From the NCBI GenBank assembly GCA_943736015.1, contig OX031066.1, positions 10,668,245-10,732,244 of the forward strand: a DNA stretch of 64,000 bases, in the 5' to 3' direction. A model generated the notes under the pieces. That model searched no databases. It was not told the origin of the DNA and saw nothing but the letters and a program-made list of their open reading frames with translations. Below are positions 45,929 to 58,787 of the stretch, piece after piece. The position numbers and the translations under genes are program-made. Source of the stretch: Tridacna crocea (Eukaryota > Mollusca > Bivalvia > Cardiida > Cardiidae). The first letter of the stretch is position 1. Every line of letters starts with the position of its first letter.

Positions 45929-47766
45929 CGATTTATATTAGGGCACCATTTTGTTTGGCTGACTGGGCCCATTTTGATTTCTCAAAGCCTCTCTGACTGG
46001 CAGACCGGGCCCATTTTTGAATTTCTCACAGCCTCTCTGATTGGCTGTTGGCACCCATTCTGATTTCCTAAAAGCTTCTGTGATTGGATAATTTCACAGA
46101 GGGATGAGATTTGATTGGATGATTGGGAGGGGGGGGTATATATTTATCCTTATTGACCCCTTACCATACAATGACGCCTTTTAACACCCCTAAAAGAGAA
46201 GACTTTGGAAAATAATCTGAGAAAAGGAGACAATGCAGGTTACCAGCATTTTCTCCTTTTCCCACAATGTTTTCTACCCTATCAAAGAAAATTTTGATTA
46301 TTAGTTATTCTTACATCTTATTGTATCTTTATGGCCTATTTTTTTAATTCTTCAAACGAAAACGAGATCTTTTTTTCATCGGAAAAAGTTTCTGCAACAG
46401 CAACCGCTTGCTTCTGAATTTTATTTTTTGGTGCAGCGGTTAAACATAACATTGACTTTTGACTCGCACGGTCACCAAAACTGACCCTGGTATGAAAACA
46501 GGGAAATGTTTCATTTACCTTTCTTGGATTTGTGCAACAGGTATCAATTGCCTCCAAAAGTGTCTAAGTTGATTTTACGATTTCATGCGCAGCACGTAAC
46601 CGTCTCATATGGGTGAGATGGTCATCGCAACCGAATCATTGGCCCTAGTGAGAAAAAATGAAAAAAGAAAAATCCCCATATTTGACTTGAGAAACAGGTG
46701 TCGTCTGCTATGAAATGTCCCGTAAGTCGATTTTTTCATGTTTTCGCGGATACGTAACTGGCACCTACGAGACAGTAGTCAGCGTAAATGGATTTGTTGT
46801 CATGGTATAAAGAGATTGGAGGAAAAAAAAATAGAAAATTTGTTCTCTATATTTGACTTAAGAAACAGGTGTCGTCTGCTATGAAATGTCCCGTAAGTCG
46901 ATTTTTCATGTTTTTGCGGATACGTAACTGGCACCTACGAGAAAGTAGTCAACGTAAATGGGTTTGTTGTCACGTACAATATAAGAGATTGGAGAAAAAA
47001 AATAATAAAGAATTCAGTTCTCTTTCTTTGACTTATGCAACAGGAAGCAGTTGCTACTGAAAAGAGTCTTCATGTCTTTTTTTAACCACTTATCACATCA
47101 TTTTCTGGTGTTCTCGCATGTGCGTAACTGGCACGTATGAAACAGTAGTCAACGTAACTGGGTTTCTTGTTGCGGTTTGAAGATATCAGAAAAATTATGC
47201 TTCAGTTCCTTGCTACTGAAAAAGTTTTCAGTCTTTTTTTAGCCACTTGTCACATTGTTTTCTGTGCTTTTTGCATGTGCGTAACTGGCACGTATGAGAT
47301 GGTAATCAACGTAACTGGGTTTCTTGTCGTGGTTTAAAGCGATTAGAAAAAATAGCATTTCAGTTCCCTTTGTTTGATTTAGGCAATAGGAAACAATTGC
47401 TACAGAAAGAGTTTTCAGTCTCTTTTTTAGCAACTTCTCACAATTAATTTCTGTGTGTTTTTTTCACACTGTACATTGATCATTTTGGCTTATATGAATT
47501 TGATGTGGCCCAAATCAGGAAATCCAATTAAAGGGTAAAGAGGGGAATCAAGGGTTTACTTTAAGGGAAGTAACTCTTGCAAGGGGCTTGAAAAGACCAA
47601 AACAAGGTCTTCTGCCACCTTGTTTTCGTTAATTTTGGCCCTTTTTCAGTGAAATCTGGCATGTGTGGATGGTGCATGCCTGGCAGTTTGCCAAGGACTG
47701 CACAGCAGCCTTTAAAAAAAGACTTTAAATCCACTTTTATGCCGTTTTTTGTTCACTGTTTTCTAT
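45929..47766 (+). repeat. Unit 26 (higher-order position 5)
   Basis: TATA 46137-46147, 8-G tract. GGGCACC, TTGTTCTCTAT, ACAATATAAGAG, TTTAACCACTT, CGTTAATTTT, extra A at about 47714. Confidence 0.97.
46206..46276 (+). ncRNA. Pre-miRNA-like hairpin, unit 26
   Basis: Identical to unit 1. Confidence 0.55.
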
Positions 47767-49602
47767 CGATTTATATTAGGGCACCATTTTGTTTGGCTGA
47801 CTGGGCCCATTTTGATTTCTCAAAGCCTCTCTGACTGGCAGACCGGGCCCATTTTTGAATTTCTCACAGCCTCTCTGATTGGCTGTTGGCACCCATTCTG
47901 ATTTCCTAAAAGCTTCTGTGATTGGATAATTTCACAGAGGGATGAGATTTGATTGGATGATTGGGAGGGGGGGGGTATATATTTATCCTTATTGACCCCT
48001 TACCATACAATGACGCCTTTTAACACCCCTAAAAGAGAAGACTTTGGAAAATAATCTGAGAAAAGGAGACAATGCAGGTTACCAGCATTTTCTCCTTTTC
48101 CCACAATGTTTTCTACCCTATCAAAGAAAATTTTGATTATTAGTTATTCTTACATCTTATTGTATCTTTATGGCCTATTTTTTTAATTCTTCAAACGAAA
48201 AACGAGATCATTTTTTCATCGGAAAAAGTTTCTGCAACAGCAACCGCTTGCTTCTGAATTTTATTTTTTGGTGCAGCGGTTAAACATAACATTGACTTTT
48301 GACTCGCACGGTCACCAAAACTGACCCTGGTATGAAAACAGGGAAATGTTTCATTTACCTTTCTTGGATTTGTGCAACAGGTATCAATTGCCTCCAAAAG
48401 TGTCTAAGTTGATTTTACGATTTCATGCGCAGCACGTAACCGTCTCATATGGTGATGGTCATCGCAACCGAATCATTGGCCCTAGTGAGAAAAAATGAAA
48501 AAAGAAAAATCCCCATATTTGACTTGAGAAACAGGTGTCGTCTGCTATGAAATGTCCCGTAAGTCGATTTTTTCATGTTTTCGCGGATACGTAACTGGCA
48601 CCTACGAGACAGTAGTCAGCGTAAATGGATTTGTTGTCATGGTATAAAGAGATTGGAGGAAAAAAAAATAGAAAATTTGTTTCCTATATTTGACTTAAGA
48701 AACAGGTGTCGTCTGCTATGAAATGTCCCGTAAGTCAATTTTTCATGTTTTTGCGGATACGTAACTGGCACCTACGAGAAAGTAGTCAACGTAAATGGGT
48801 TTGTTGTCACGTACGATATAAAGAGATTGGAGAAAAAAAATAATAAAGAATTCAGTTCTCTTTCTTTGACTTATGCAACAGGAAGCAGTTGCTACTGAAA
48901 AGAGTCTTCATGTCTTTTTTTAGCCACTTATCACATCATTTTCTGGTGTTCTCGCATGTGCGTAACTGGCACGTATGAAACAGTAGTCAACGTAACTGGG
49001 TTTCTTGTTGCGGTTTGAAGATATCAGAAAAATTATGCTTCAGTTCCTTGCTACTGAAAGAGTTTTCAGTCTTTTTTTAGCCACTTGTCACATTGTTTTC
49101 TGTGCTTTTTGCATGTGCGTAACTGGCACGTATGAGATGGTAATCAACGTAACTGGGTTTCTTGTCGTGGTTTAAAGCGATTAGAAAAAATAGCATTTCA
49201 GTTCCCTTTGTTTGATTTATGCAATAGGAAACAATTGCTACAGAAAGAGTTTTCAGTCTCTTTTTTAGCAACTTCTCACAATTAATTTCTGTGTGTTTTT
49301 TTCACACTGTACATTGATCATTTGGCTTATATGAATTTGATGTGGCCCAAATCAGGAAATCCAATTAAAGGGTAAAGGGGGGAATCAAGGGTTTACTTTA
49401 AGGGGAGTAACTCTTGCAAGGGGCTTGAAAAGACCAAAACAAGGTCTTCTGCCACCTTGTTTTCTTTAATTTTGGCCCTTTTTCAGTGAAATCTGGCATG
49501 TGTGGATGGTGCATGCCTGGCAGTTTGCAAAGGACTGCACAGCAGCCTTTAAAAAAGACTTTAAATCCACTTTTATGCCGTTTTTTGTTCACTGTTTTCT
49601 AT
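47767..49602 (+). repeat. Unit 27 (higher-order position 6)
   Basis: TATA 47976-47986, 9-G tract, the longest in the window. GAAAAACGAG, private GAGATCATTTTTTC, TATGGTGATGG deletion, GTAAGTCAATT, ATCATTTGGC, TTGCAAAGG. Confidence 0.97.
48045..48115 (+). ncRNA. Pre-miRNA-like hairpin, unit 27
   Basis: Identical to unit 1. Confidence 0.55.
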
Positions 49603-51439
49603 CGATTTATATTAGGGCGCCATTTTGTTTGGCTGACTGGGCCCATTTTGATTTCTCAAAGCCTCTCTGACTGGCAGACCGGGCCCATTTTTGAAATTCT
49701 CACAGCCTCTCTGATTGGCTGTTGGCACCCATTCTGATTTCCTAAAAGCTTCTGTGATTGGATAATTTCACAGAGGGATGAGATTTGATTGGATGATTGG
49801 GAGGGGGGGTATATATTTATCCTTATTGACCCCTTACCATACAATGACGCCTTTTAACACCCCTAAAAGAGAAGACTTTGGAAAATAATCTGAGAAAAGG
49901 AGACAATGCAGGTTACCAGCATTTTCTCCTTTTCCCACAATGTTTTCTACCCTATCAAAGAAAATTTTGATTATTAGTTATTCTTACATCTTATTGTATC
50001 TTTATGGCCTATTTTTTTAATTCTTCAAACGAAAACGAGATCTTTTTTTCATCGGAAAAAGTTTCTGCAACAGCAACCGCTTGCTTCTGAATTTTATTTT
50101 TTGGTGCAGCGGTTAAACATAACATTGACTTTTGACTCGCACGGTCACCAAAACTGACCCTGGTATGAAAACAGGGAAATGTTTCATTTACCTTTCTTGG
50201 ATTTGTGCAACAGGTATCAATTGCCTCCAAAAGTGTCTAAGTTGATTTTACGATTTCATGCGCAGCACGTAACCGTCTCATATGGGTGAGATGGTCATCG
50301 CAACCGAATCATTGGCCCTAGTGAGAAAAAATGAAAAAAGAAAAATCCCCATATTTGACTTGAGAAACAGGTGTCGTCTGCTATGAAATGTCCCGTAAGT
50401 CGATTTTTTCATGTTTTCGCGGATACGTAACTGGCACCTACGAGACAGTAGTCAGCGTAAATGGATTTGTTGTCATGGTATAAAGAGATTGGAGGAAAAA
50501 AAAAATAGAAAATTTGTTCCCTATATTTGACTTAAGAAACAGGTGTCGTTTGCTATGAAATGTCCCGTAAGTCGATTTTTCATGTTTTTGCGGATACGTA
50601 ACTGGCACCTACGAGAAAGTAGTCAACGTAAATGGGTTTGTTGTCACGTACGATATAAGAGATTGGAGAAAAAAAATAATAAAGAATTCAGTTCTCTTTC
50701 TTTGACTTATGCAACAGGAAGCAGTTGCTACTGAAAAGAGTCTTCATGTCTTTTTTTAGCCACTTATCACATCATTTTCTGGTGTTCTCGCATGTGCGTA
50801 ACTGGCACGTATGAAACAGTAGTCAACGTAACTGGGTTTCTTGTTGCGGTTTGAAGATATCAGAAAAATTATGCTTCAGTTCCTTGCTACTGAAAAAGTT
50901 TTCAGTCTTTTTTTAGCCACTTGTCACATTGTTTTCTGTGCTTTTTGCATGTGCGTAACTGGCACGTATGAGATGGTAATCAACGTAACTGGGTTTCTTG
51001 TCGTGGTTTAAAGCGATTAGAAAAAATAGCATTTCAGTTCCCTTTGTTTGATTTAGGCAATAGGAAACAATTGCTACAGAAAGAGTTTTCAGTCTCTTTT
51101 TTAGCAACTTCTCACAATTAATTTCTGTGTGTTTTTTTCACACTGTACATTGATCATTTTGGCTTATATGAATTTGATGTGGCCCAAATCAGGAAATCCA
51201 ATTAAAGGGTAAAGAGGGGAATCAAGGGTTTACTTTAAGGGAAGTAACTCTTGCAAGGGGCTTGAAAAGACCAAAACAAGGTCTTCTGCCACCTTGTTTT
51301 CTTTAATTTTGGCCCTTTTTCAGTGAAATCTGGCATGTGTGGATGGTGCATGCCTGGCAGTTTGCCAAGGACTGCACAGCAGCCTTTAAAAAAGACTTTA
51401 AATCCACTTTTATGCCGTTTTTTGTTCACTGTTTTCTAT
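49603..51439 (+). repeat. Unit 28 (higher-order position 7)
   Basis: TATA 49810-49820, 7-G tract. GAAATTCTC, TTTGCTATG, GAAAAAGTTTTC, TTAGGCAATAG. Confidence 0.97.
49879..49949 (+). ncRNA. Pre-miRNA-like hairpin, unit 28
   Basis: Identical to unit 1. Confidence 0.55.
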
Positions 51440-53276
51440 CGATTTATATTAGGGCACCATTTTGTTTGGCTGACTGGGCCCATTTTGATTTCTCAAAGCC
51501 TCTCTGACTGGCAGACCGGGCCCATTTTTGAATTTCTCACAGCCTCTCTGATTGGCTGTTGGCACCCATTCTGATTTCCTAAAAGCTTCTGTGATTGGAT
51601 AATTTCACAGAGGGATGAGATTTGATTGGATGATTGGGAGGGGGGGTATATATTTATCCTTATTGACCCCTTACCATACAATGACGCCTTTTAACACCCC
51701 TAAAAGAGAAGACTTTGGAAAATAATCTGAGAAAAGGAGACAATGCAGGTTACCAGCATTTTCTCCTTTTCCCACAATGTTTTCTACCCTATCAAAGAAA
51801 ATTTTGATTATTAGTTATTCTTACATCTTATTGTATCTTTATGGCCTATTTTTTTAATTCTTCAAACGAAAACGAGATCTTTTTTTCATCGGAAAAAGTT
51901 TCTGCAACAGCAACCGCTTGCTTCTGAATTTTATTTTTTGGTGCAGCGGTTAAACATAACATTGACTTTTGACTCGCACGGTCACCAAAACTGACCCTGG
52001 TATGAAAACAGGGAAATGTTTCATTTACCTTTCTTGGATTTGTGCAACAGGTATCAATTGCCTCCAAAAGTGTCTAAGTTGATTTTACGATTTCATGCGC
52101 AGCACGTAACCGTCTCATATGGGTGAGATGGTCATCGCAACCGAATCATTGGCCCTAGTGAGAAAAAATGAAAAAAGAAAAATCCCCATATTTGACTTGA
52201 GAAACAGGTGTCGTCTGCTATGAAATGTCCCGTAAGTCGATTTTTTCATGTTTTCGCGGATACGTAACTGGCACCTACGAGACAGTAGTCAGCGTAAATG
52301 GATTTGTTGTCATGGTATAAAGAGATTGGAGGAAAAAAAAATAGAAAATTTGTTCCCTATATTTGACTTAAGAAACAGGTGTTGTCTGCTATGAAATGTC
52401 CCGTAAGTCGATTTTTCATGTTTTTGCGGATACGTAACTGGCACCTACGAGAAAGTAGTCAACGTAAATGGGTTTGTTGTCACGTACGATATAAAGAGAT
52501 TGGAGAAAAAAAATAATAAAGAATTCAGTTCTCTTTCTTTGACTTATGCAACAGGAAGCAGTTGCTACTGAAAAGAGTCTTCATGTCTTTTTTTAGCCAC
52601 TTATCACATCATTTTCTAGTGTTCTCGCATGTGCGTAACTGGCACGTATGAAACAGTAGTCAACGTAACTGGGTTTCTTGTTGCGGTTTGAAGATATCAG
52701 AAAAATTATGCTTCAGTTCCTTGCTACTGAAAGAGTTTTCAGTCTTTTTTTAGCCACTTGTCACATTGTTTTCTGTGCTTTTTGCATGTGCGTAACTGGC
52801 ACGTATGAGATGGTAATCAACGTAACTGGGTTTCTTGTCGTGGTTTAAAGCGATTAGAAAAAATAGCATTTCAGTTCCCTTTGTTTGATTTATGCAATAG
52901 GAAACAATTGCTACAGAAAGAGTTTTCAGTCTCTTTTTTAGCAACTTCTCACAATTAATTTCTGTGTGTTTTTTTCACACTGTACATTGATCATTTTGGC
53001 TTATATGAATTTGATGTGGCCCAAATCAGGAAATCCAATTAAAGGGTAAAGGGGGGAATCAAGGGTTTACTTTAAGGGAAGTAACTCTTGCAAGGGGCTT
53101 GAAAAGACCAAAACAAGGTCTTCTGCCACCTTGTTTTCTTTAATTTTGGCCCTTTTTCAGTGAAATCTGGCATGTGTGGATGGTGCATGCCTGGCAGTTT
53201 GCCAAGGACTGCACAGCAGCCTTTAAAAAAGACTTTAAATCCACTTTTATGCCGTTTTTTGTTCACTGTTTTCTAT
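51440..53276 (+). repeat. Unit 29 (higher-order position 1)
   Basis: TATA 51647-51657, 7-G tract. Matches unit 22 by eye. Confidence 0.97.
51716..51786 (+). ncRNA. Pre-miRNA-like hairpin, unit 29
   Basis: Identical to unit 1. Confidence 0.55.
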
Positions 53277-55113
53277 CGATTTATATTAGGGCGCCATTTT
53301 GTTTGGCTGACTGGGCCCATTTTGATTTCTCAAAGCCTCTCTGACTGGCAGACCGGGCCCATTTTTGAATTTCTCACAGCCTCTCTGATTGGCTGTTGGC
53401 ACCCATTCTGATTTCCTAAAAGCTTCTGTGATTGGATAATTTCACAGAGGGATGAGATTTGATTGGATGATTGGGAGGGGGGGTATATATTTATCCTTAT
53501 TGACCCCTTACCATACAATGACGCCTTTTAACACCCCTAAAAGAGAAGACTTTGGAAAATAATCTGAGAAAAGGAGACAATGCAGGTTACCAGCATTTTC
53601 TCCTTTTCCCACAATGTTTTCTACCCTATCAAAGAAAATTTTGATTATTACTTATTCTTACATCTTATTGTATCTTTATGGCCTATTTTTTTAATTCTTC
53701 AAACGAAAACGAGATCTTTTTTTCATCGGAAAAAGTTTCTGCAACAGCAACCGCTTGCTTCTGAATTTTATTTTTTGGTGCAGCGGTTAAACATAACATT
53801 GACTTTTGACTCGCACGGTCACCAAAACTGACCCTGGTATGAAAACAGGGAAATGTTTCATTTACCTTTCTTGGATTTGTGCAACAGGTATCAATTGCCT
53901 CCAAAAGTGTCTAAGTTGATTTTACGATTTCATGCGCAGCACGTAACCGTCTCATATGGGTGAGATGGTCATCGCAACCGAATCATTGGCCCTAGTGAGA
54001 AAAAATGAAAAAAGAAAAATCCCCATATTTGACTTGAGAAACAGGTGTCGTCTGCTATGAAATGTCCCGTAAGTCGATTTTTTCATGTTTTCGCGGATAC
54101 GTAACTGGCACCTACGAGACAGTAGTCAGCGTAAATGGATTTGTTGTCATGGTATAAAGAGATTGGAGGAAAAAAAAATAGAAAATTTGTTCCCTATATT
54201 TGACTTAAGAAACAGGTGTCGTCTGCTATGAAATGTCCCGTAAGTCGATTTTTCATGTTTTTGCGGATACGTAACTGGCACCTACGAGAAAGTAGTCAAC
54301 GTAAATGGGTTTGTTGTCACATACGATATAAAGAGATTGGAGAAAAGAAATAATAAAGAATTCAGTTCTCTTTCTTTGACTTATGCAACAGGAAGCAGTT
54401 GCTACTGAAAAGAGTCTTCATGTCTTTTTTTAGCCACTTATCACATCATTTTCTGGTGTTCTCGCATGTGCGTAACTGGCACGTATGAAACAGTAGTCAA
54501 CGTAACTGGGTTTCTTGTTGCGGTTTGAAGATATCAGAAAAATTATGCTTCAGTTCCTTGCTACTGAAAGAGTTTTCAGTCTTTTTTTAGCCACTTGTCA
54601 CATTGTTTTCTGTGCTTTTTGCATGTGCGTAACTGGCACGTATGAGATGGTAATCAACGTAACTGGGTTTCTTGTCGTGGTTTAAAGCGATTAGAAAAAA
54701 TAGCATTTCAGTTCCCTTTGTTTGATTTATGCAATAGGAAACAATTGCTACAGAAAGAGTTTTCAGTCTCTTTTTTAGCAACTTCTCACAATTAATTTCT
54801 GTGTGTTTTTTTCACACTGTACATTGATCATTTTGGCTTATATGAATTTGATGTGGCCCAAATCAGGAAATCCAATTAAAGGGTAAAGGGGGGAATCAAG
54901 GGTTTACTTTAAGGGAAGTAACTCTTGCAAGGGGCTTGAAAAGACCAAAACAAGGTCTTCTGCCACCTTGTTTTCTTTAATTTTGGCCCTTTTTCAGTGA
55001 AATCTGGCATGTGTGGATGGTGCATGCCTGGCAGTTTGCCAAGGACTGCACAGCAGCCTTTAAAAAAGACTTTAAATCCACTTTTATGCCGTTTTTTGTT
55101 CACTGTTTTCTAT
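53277..55113 (+). repeat. Unit 30 (higher-order position 2)
   Basis: TATA 53484-53494, 7-G tract. As unit 23 except ATTACTTATT, which it shares with units 15 and 19. Confidence 0.97.
53553..53623 (+). ncRNA. Pre-miRNA-like hairpin, unit 30
   Basis: Identical to unit 1. Confidence 0.55.
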
Positions 55114-56950
55114 CGATTTATATTAGGGCGCCATTTTGTTTGGCTGACTGGGCCCATTTTGATTTCTCAAAGCCTCTCTGACTGGCAGACCGGGCCCATT
55201 TTTGAATTTCTCACAGCCTCTCTGATTGGCTGTTGGCACCCATTCTGATTTCCTAAAAGCTTCTGTGATTGGATAATTTCACAGAGGGATGAGATTTGAT
55301 TGGATGATTGGGAGGGGGGGTATATATTTATCCTTATTGACCCCTTACCATACAATGACGCCTTTTAACACCCCTAAAAGAGAAGACTTTGGAAAATAAT
55401 CTGAGAAAAGGAGACAATGCAGGTTACCAGCATTTTCTCCTTTTCCCACAATGTTTTCTACCCTATCAAAGAAAATTTTGATTATTAGTTATTCTTACAT
55501 CTTATTGTATCTTTATGGCCTATTTTTTTAATTCTTCAAACGAAAACGAGATCTTTTTTTCATCGGAAAAAGTTTCTGCAACAGCAACCGCTTGCTTCTG
55601 AATTTTATTTTTTGGTGCAGCGGTTAAACATAACATTGACTTTTGACTCGCACGGTCACCAAAACTGACCCTGGTATGAAAACAGGGAAATGTTTCATTT
55701 ACCTTTCTTGGATTTGTGCAACAGGTATCAATTGCCTCCAAAAGTGTCTAAGTTGATTTTACGATTTCATGCGCAGCACGTAACCGTCTCATATGGGTGA
55801 GATGGTCATCGCAACCGAATCATTGGCCCTAGTGAGAAAAAATGAAAAAAGAAAAATCCCCATATTTGACTTGAGAAACAGGTGTCGTCTGCTATGAAAT
55901 GTCCCGTAAGTCGATTTTTTCATGTTTTCGCGGATACGTAACTGGCACCTACGAGACAGTAGTCAGCGTAAATGGATTTGTTGTCATGGTATAAAGAGAT
56001 TGGAGGAAAAAAAAATAGAAAATTTGTTCCCTATATTTGACTTAAGAAACAGGTGTCGTCTGCTATGAAATGTCCCGTAAGTCGATTTTTCATGTTTTTG
56101 CGGATACGTAACTGGCACCTACGAGAAAGTAGTCAACGTAAATGGGTTTGTTGTCACGTACGATATAAAGAGATTGGAGAAAAAAAATAATAAAGAATTC
56201 AGTTCTCTTTCTTTGACTTATGCAACAGGAAGCAGTTGCTACTGAAAAGAGTCTTCATGTCTTTTTTTAGCCACTTATCACATCATTTTCTGGTGTTCTC
56301 GCATGTGCGTAACTGGCACGTATGAAACAGTAGTCAACGTAACTGGGTTTCTTGTTGCGGTTTGAAGATATCAGAAAAATTATGCTTCAGTTCCTTGCTA
56401 CTGAAAGAGTTTTCAGTCTTTTTTTAGCCACTTGTCACATTGTTTTCTGTGCTTTTTGCATGTGCGTAACTGGCACGTATGAGATGGTAATCAACGTAAC
56501 TGGGTTTCTTGTCGTGGTTTAAAGCGATTAGAAAAAATAGCATTTCAGTTCCCTTTGTTTGATTTATGCAATAGGAAACAATTGCTACAGAAAGAGTTTT
56601 CAGTCTCTTTTTTAGCAACTTCTCACAATTAATTTCTGTGTGTTTTTTTCACACTGTACATTGATCATTTTGGCTTATATGAATTTGATGTGGCCCAAAT
56701 CAGGAAATCCAATTAAAGGGTAAAGGGGGGAATCAAGGGTTTACTTTAAGGGGAGTAACTCTTGCAAGGGGCTTGAAAAGACCAAAACAAGGTCTTCTGC
56801 CACCTTGTTTTCTTTAATTTTGGCCCTTTTTCAGTGAAATCTGGCATGTGTGGATGGTGCATGCCTGGCAGTTTGCCAAGGACTGCACAGCAGCCTTTAA
56901 AAAAGACTTTAAATCCACTTTTATGCCGTTTTTTGTTCACTGTTTTCTAT
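55114..56950 (+). repeat. Unit 31 (higher-order position 3)
   Basis: TATA 55321-55331, 7-G tract. Matches unit 24 by eye. Confidence 0.97.
55390..55460 (+). ncRNA. Pre-miRNA-like hairpin, unit 31
   Basis: Identical to unit 1. Confidence 0.55.
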
Positions 56951-58787
56951 CGATTTATATTAGGGCGCCATTTTGTTTGGCTGACTGGGCCCATTTTGAT
57001 TTCTCAAAGCCTCTCTGACTGGCAGACCGGGCCCATTTTTGAATTTCTCACAGCCTCTCTGATTGGCTGTTGGCACCCATTCTGATTTCCTAAAAGCTTC
57101 TGTGATTGGATAATTTCACAGAGGGATGAGATTTGATTGGATGATTGGGAGGGGGGGTATATATTTATCCTTATTGACCCCTTACCATACAATGACGCCT
57201 TTTAACACCCCTAAAAGAGAAGACTTTGGAAAATAATCTGAGAAAAGGAGACAATGCAGGTTACCAGCATTTTCTCCTTTTCCCACAATGTTTTCTACCC
57301 TATCAAAGAAAATTTTGATTATTAGTTATTCTTACATCTTATTGTATCTTTATGGCCTATTTTTTTAATTCTTCAAACGAAAACGAGATCTTTTTTTCAT
57401 CGGAAAAAGTTTCTGCAACAGCAACCGCTTGCTTCTGAATTTTATTTTTTGGTGCAGCGGTTAAACATAACATTGACTTTTGACTCGCACGGTCACCAAA
57501 ACTGACCCTGGTATGAAAACAGGGAAATGTTTCATTTACCTTTCTTGGATTTGTGCAACAGGTATCAATTGCCTCCAAAAGTGTCTAAGTTGATTTTACG
57601 ATTTCATGCGCAGCACGTAACCGTCTCATATGGGTGAGATGGTCATCGCAACCGAATCATTGGCCCTAGTGAGAAAAAATGAAAAAAGAAAAATCCCCAT
57701 ATTTGACTTGAGAAACAGGTGTCGTCTGCTATGAAATGTCCCGTAAGTCGATTTTTTCATGTTTTCGCGGATACGTAACTGGCACCTACGAGACAGTAGT
57801 CAGCGTAAATGGATTTGTTGTCATGGTATAAAGAGATTGGAGGAAAAAAAAAATAGAAAATTTGTTCCCTATATTTGACTTAAGAAACAGGTGTCGTTTG
57901 CTATGAAATGTCCCGTAAGTCGATTTTTCATGTTTTTGCGGATACGTAACTGGCACCTACGAGAAAGTAGTCAACGTAAATGGGTTTGTTGTCACGTACG
58001 ATATAAGAGATTGGAGAAAAAAAATAATAAAGAATTCAGTTCTCTTTCTTTGACTTATGCAACAGGAAGCAGTTGCTACTGAAAAGAGTCTTCATGTCTT
58101 TTTTTAGCCACTTATCACATCATTTTCTGGTGTTCTCGCATGTGCGTAACTGGCACGTATGAAACAGTAGTCAACGTAACTGGGTTTCTTGTTGCGGTTT
58201 GAAGATATCAGAAAAATTATGCTTCAGTTCCTTGCTACTGAAAGAGTTTTCAGTCTTTTTTTAGCCACTTGTCACATTGTTTTCTGTGCTTTTTGCATGT
58301 GCGTAACTGGCACGTATGAGATGGTAATCAACGTAACTGGGTTTCTTGTCGTGGTTTAAAGCGATTAGAAAAAATAGCATTTCAGTTCCCTTTGTTTGAT
58401 TTAGGCAATAGGAAACAATTGCTACAGAAAGAGTTTTCAGTCTCTTTTTTAGCAACTTCTCACAATTAATTTCTGTGTGTTTTTTTCACACTGTACATTG
58501 ATCATTTTGGCTTATATGAATTTGATGTGGCCCAAATCAGGAAATCCAATTAAAGGGTAAAGAGGGGAATCAAGGGTTTACTTTAAGGGAAGTAACTCTT
58601 GCAAGGGGCTTGAAAAGACCAAAACAAGGTCTTCTGCCACCTTGTTTTCTTTAATTTTGGCCCTTTTTCAGTGAAATCTGGCATGTGTGGATGGTGCATG
58701 CCTGGCAGTTTGCCAAGGACTGCACAGCAGCCTTTAAAAAAGACTTTAAATCCACTTTTATGCCGTTTTTTGTTCACTGTTTTCTAT
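56951..58787 (+). repeat. Unit 32 (higher-order position 4)
   Basis: TATA 57158-57168, 7-G tract. Counterpart of unit 25. Confidence 0.97.
57227..57297 (+). ncRNA. Pre-miRNA-like hairpin, unit 32
   Basis: Identical to unit 1. Confidence 0.55.

Larger units (their letters stand above)
38581..51439. repeat. Seven-unit higher-order repeat, copy A (units 22-28)
   Basis: Unit-by-unit markers match those of units 29-35 in order. Examples are GGGCACC at 22, 26 and 27, CACATACG at 23, TTTGCTATG at 25 and 28, the extra A near the end of 26, and TATGGTGATGG at 27. The similarity extends left into the second half of unit 21. Confidence 0.85.
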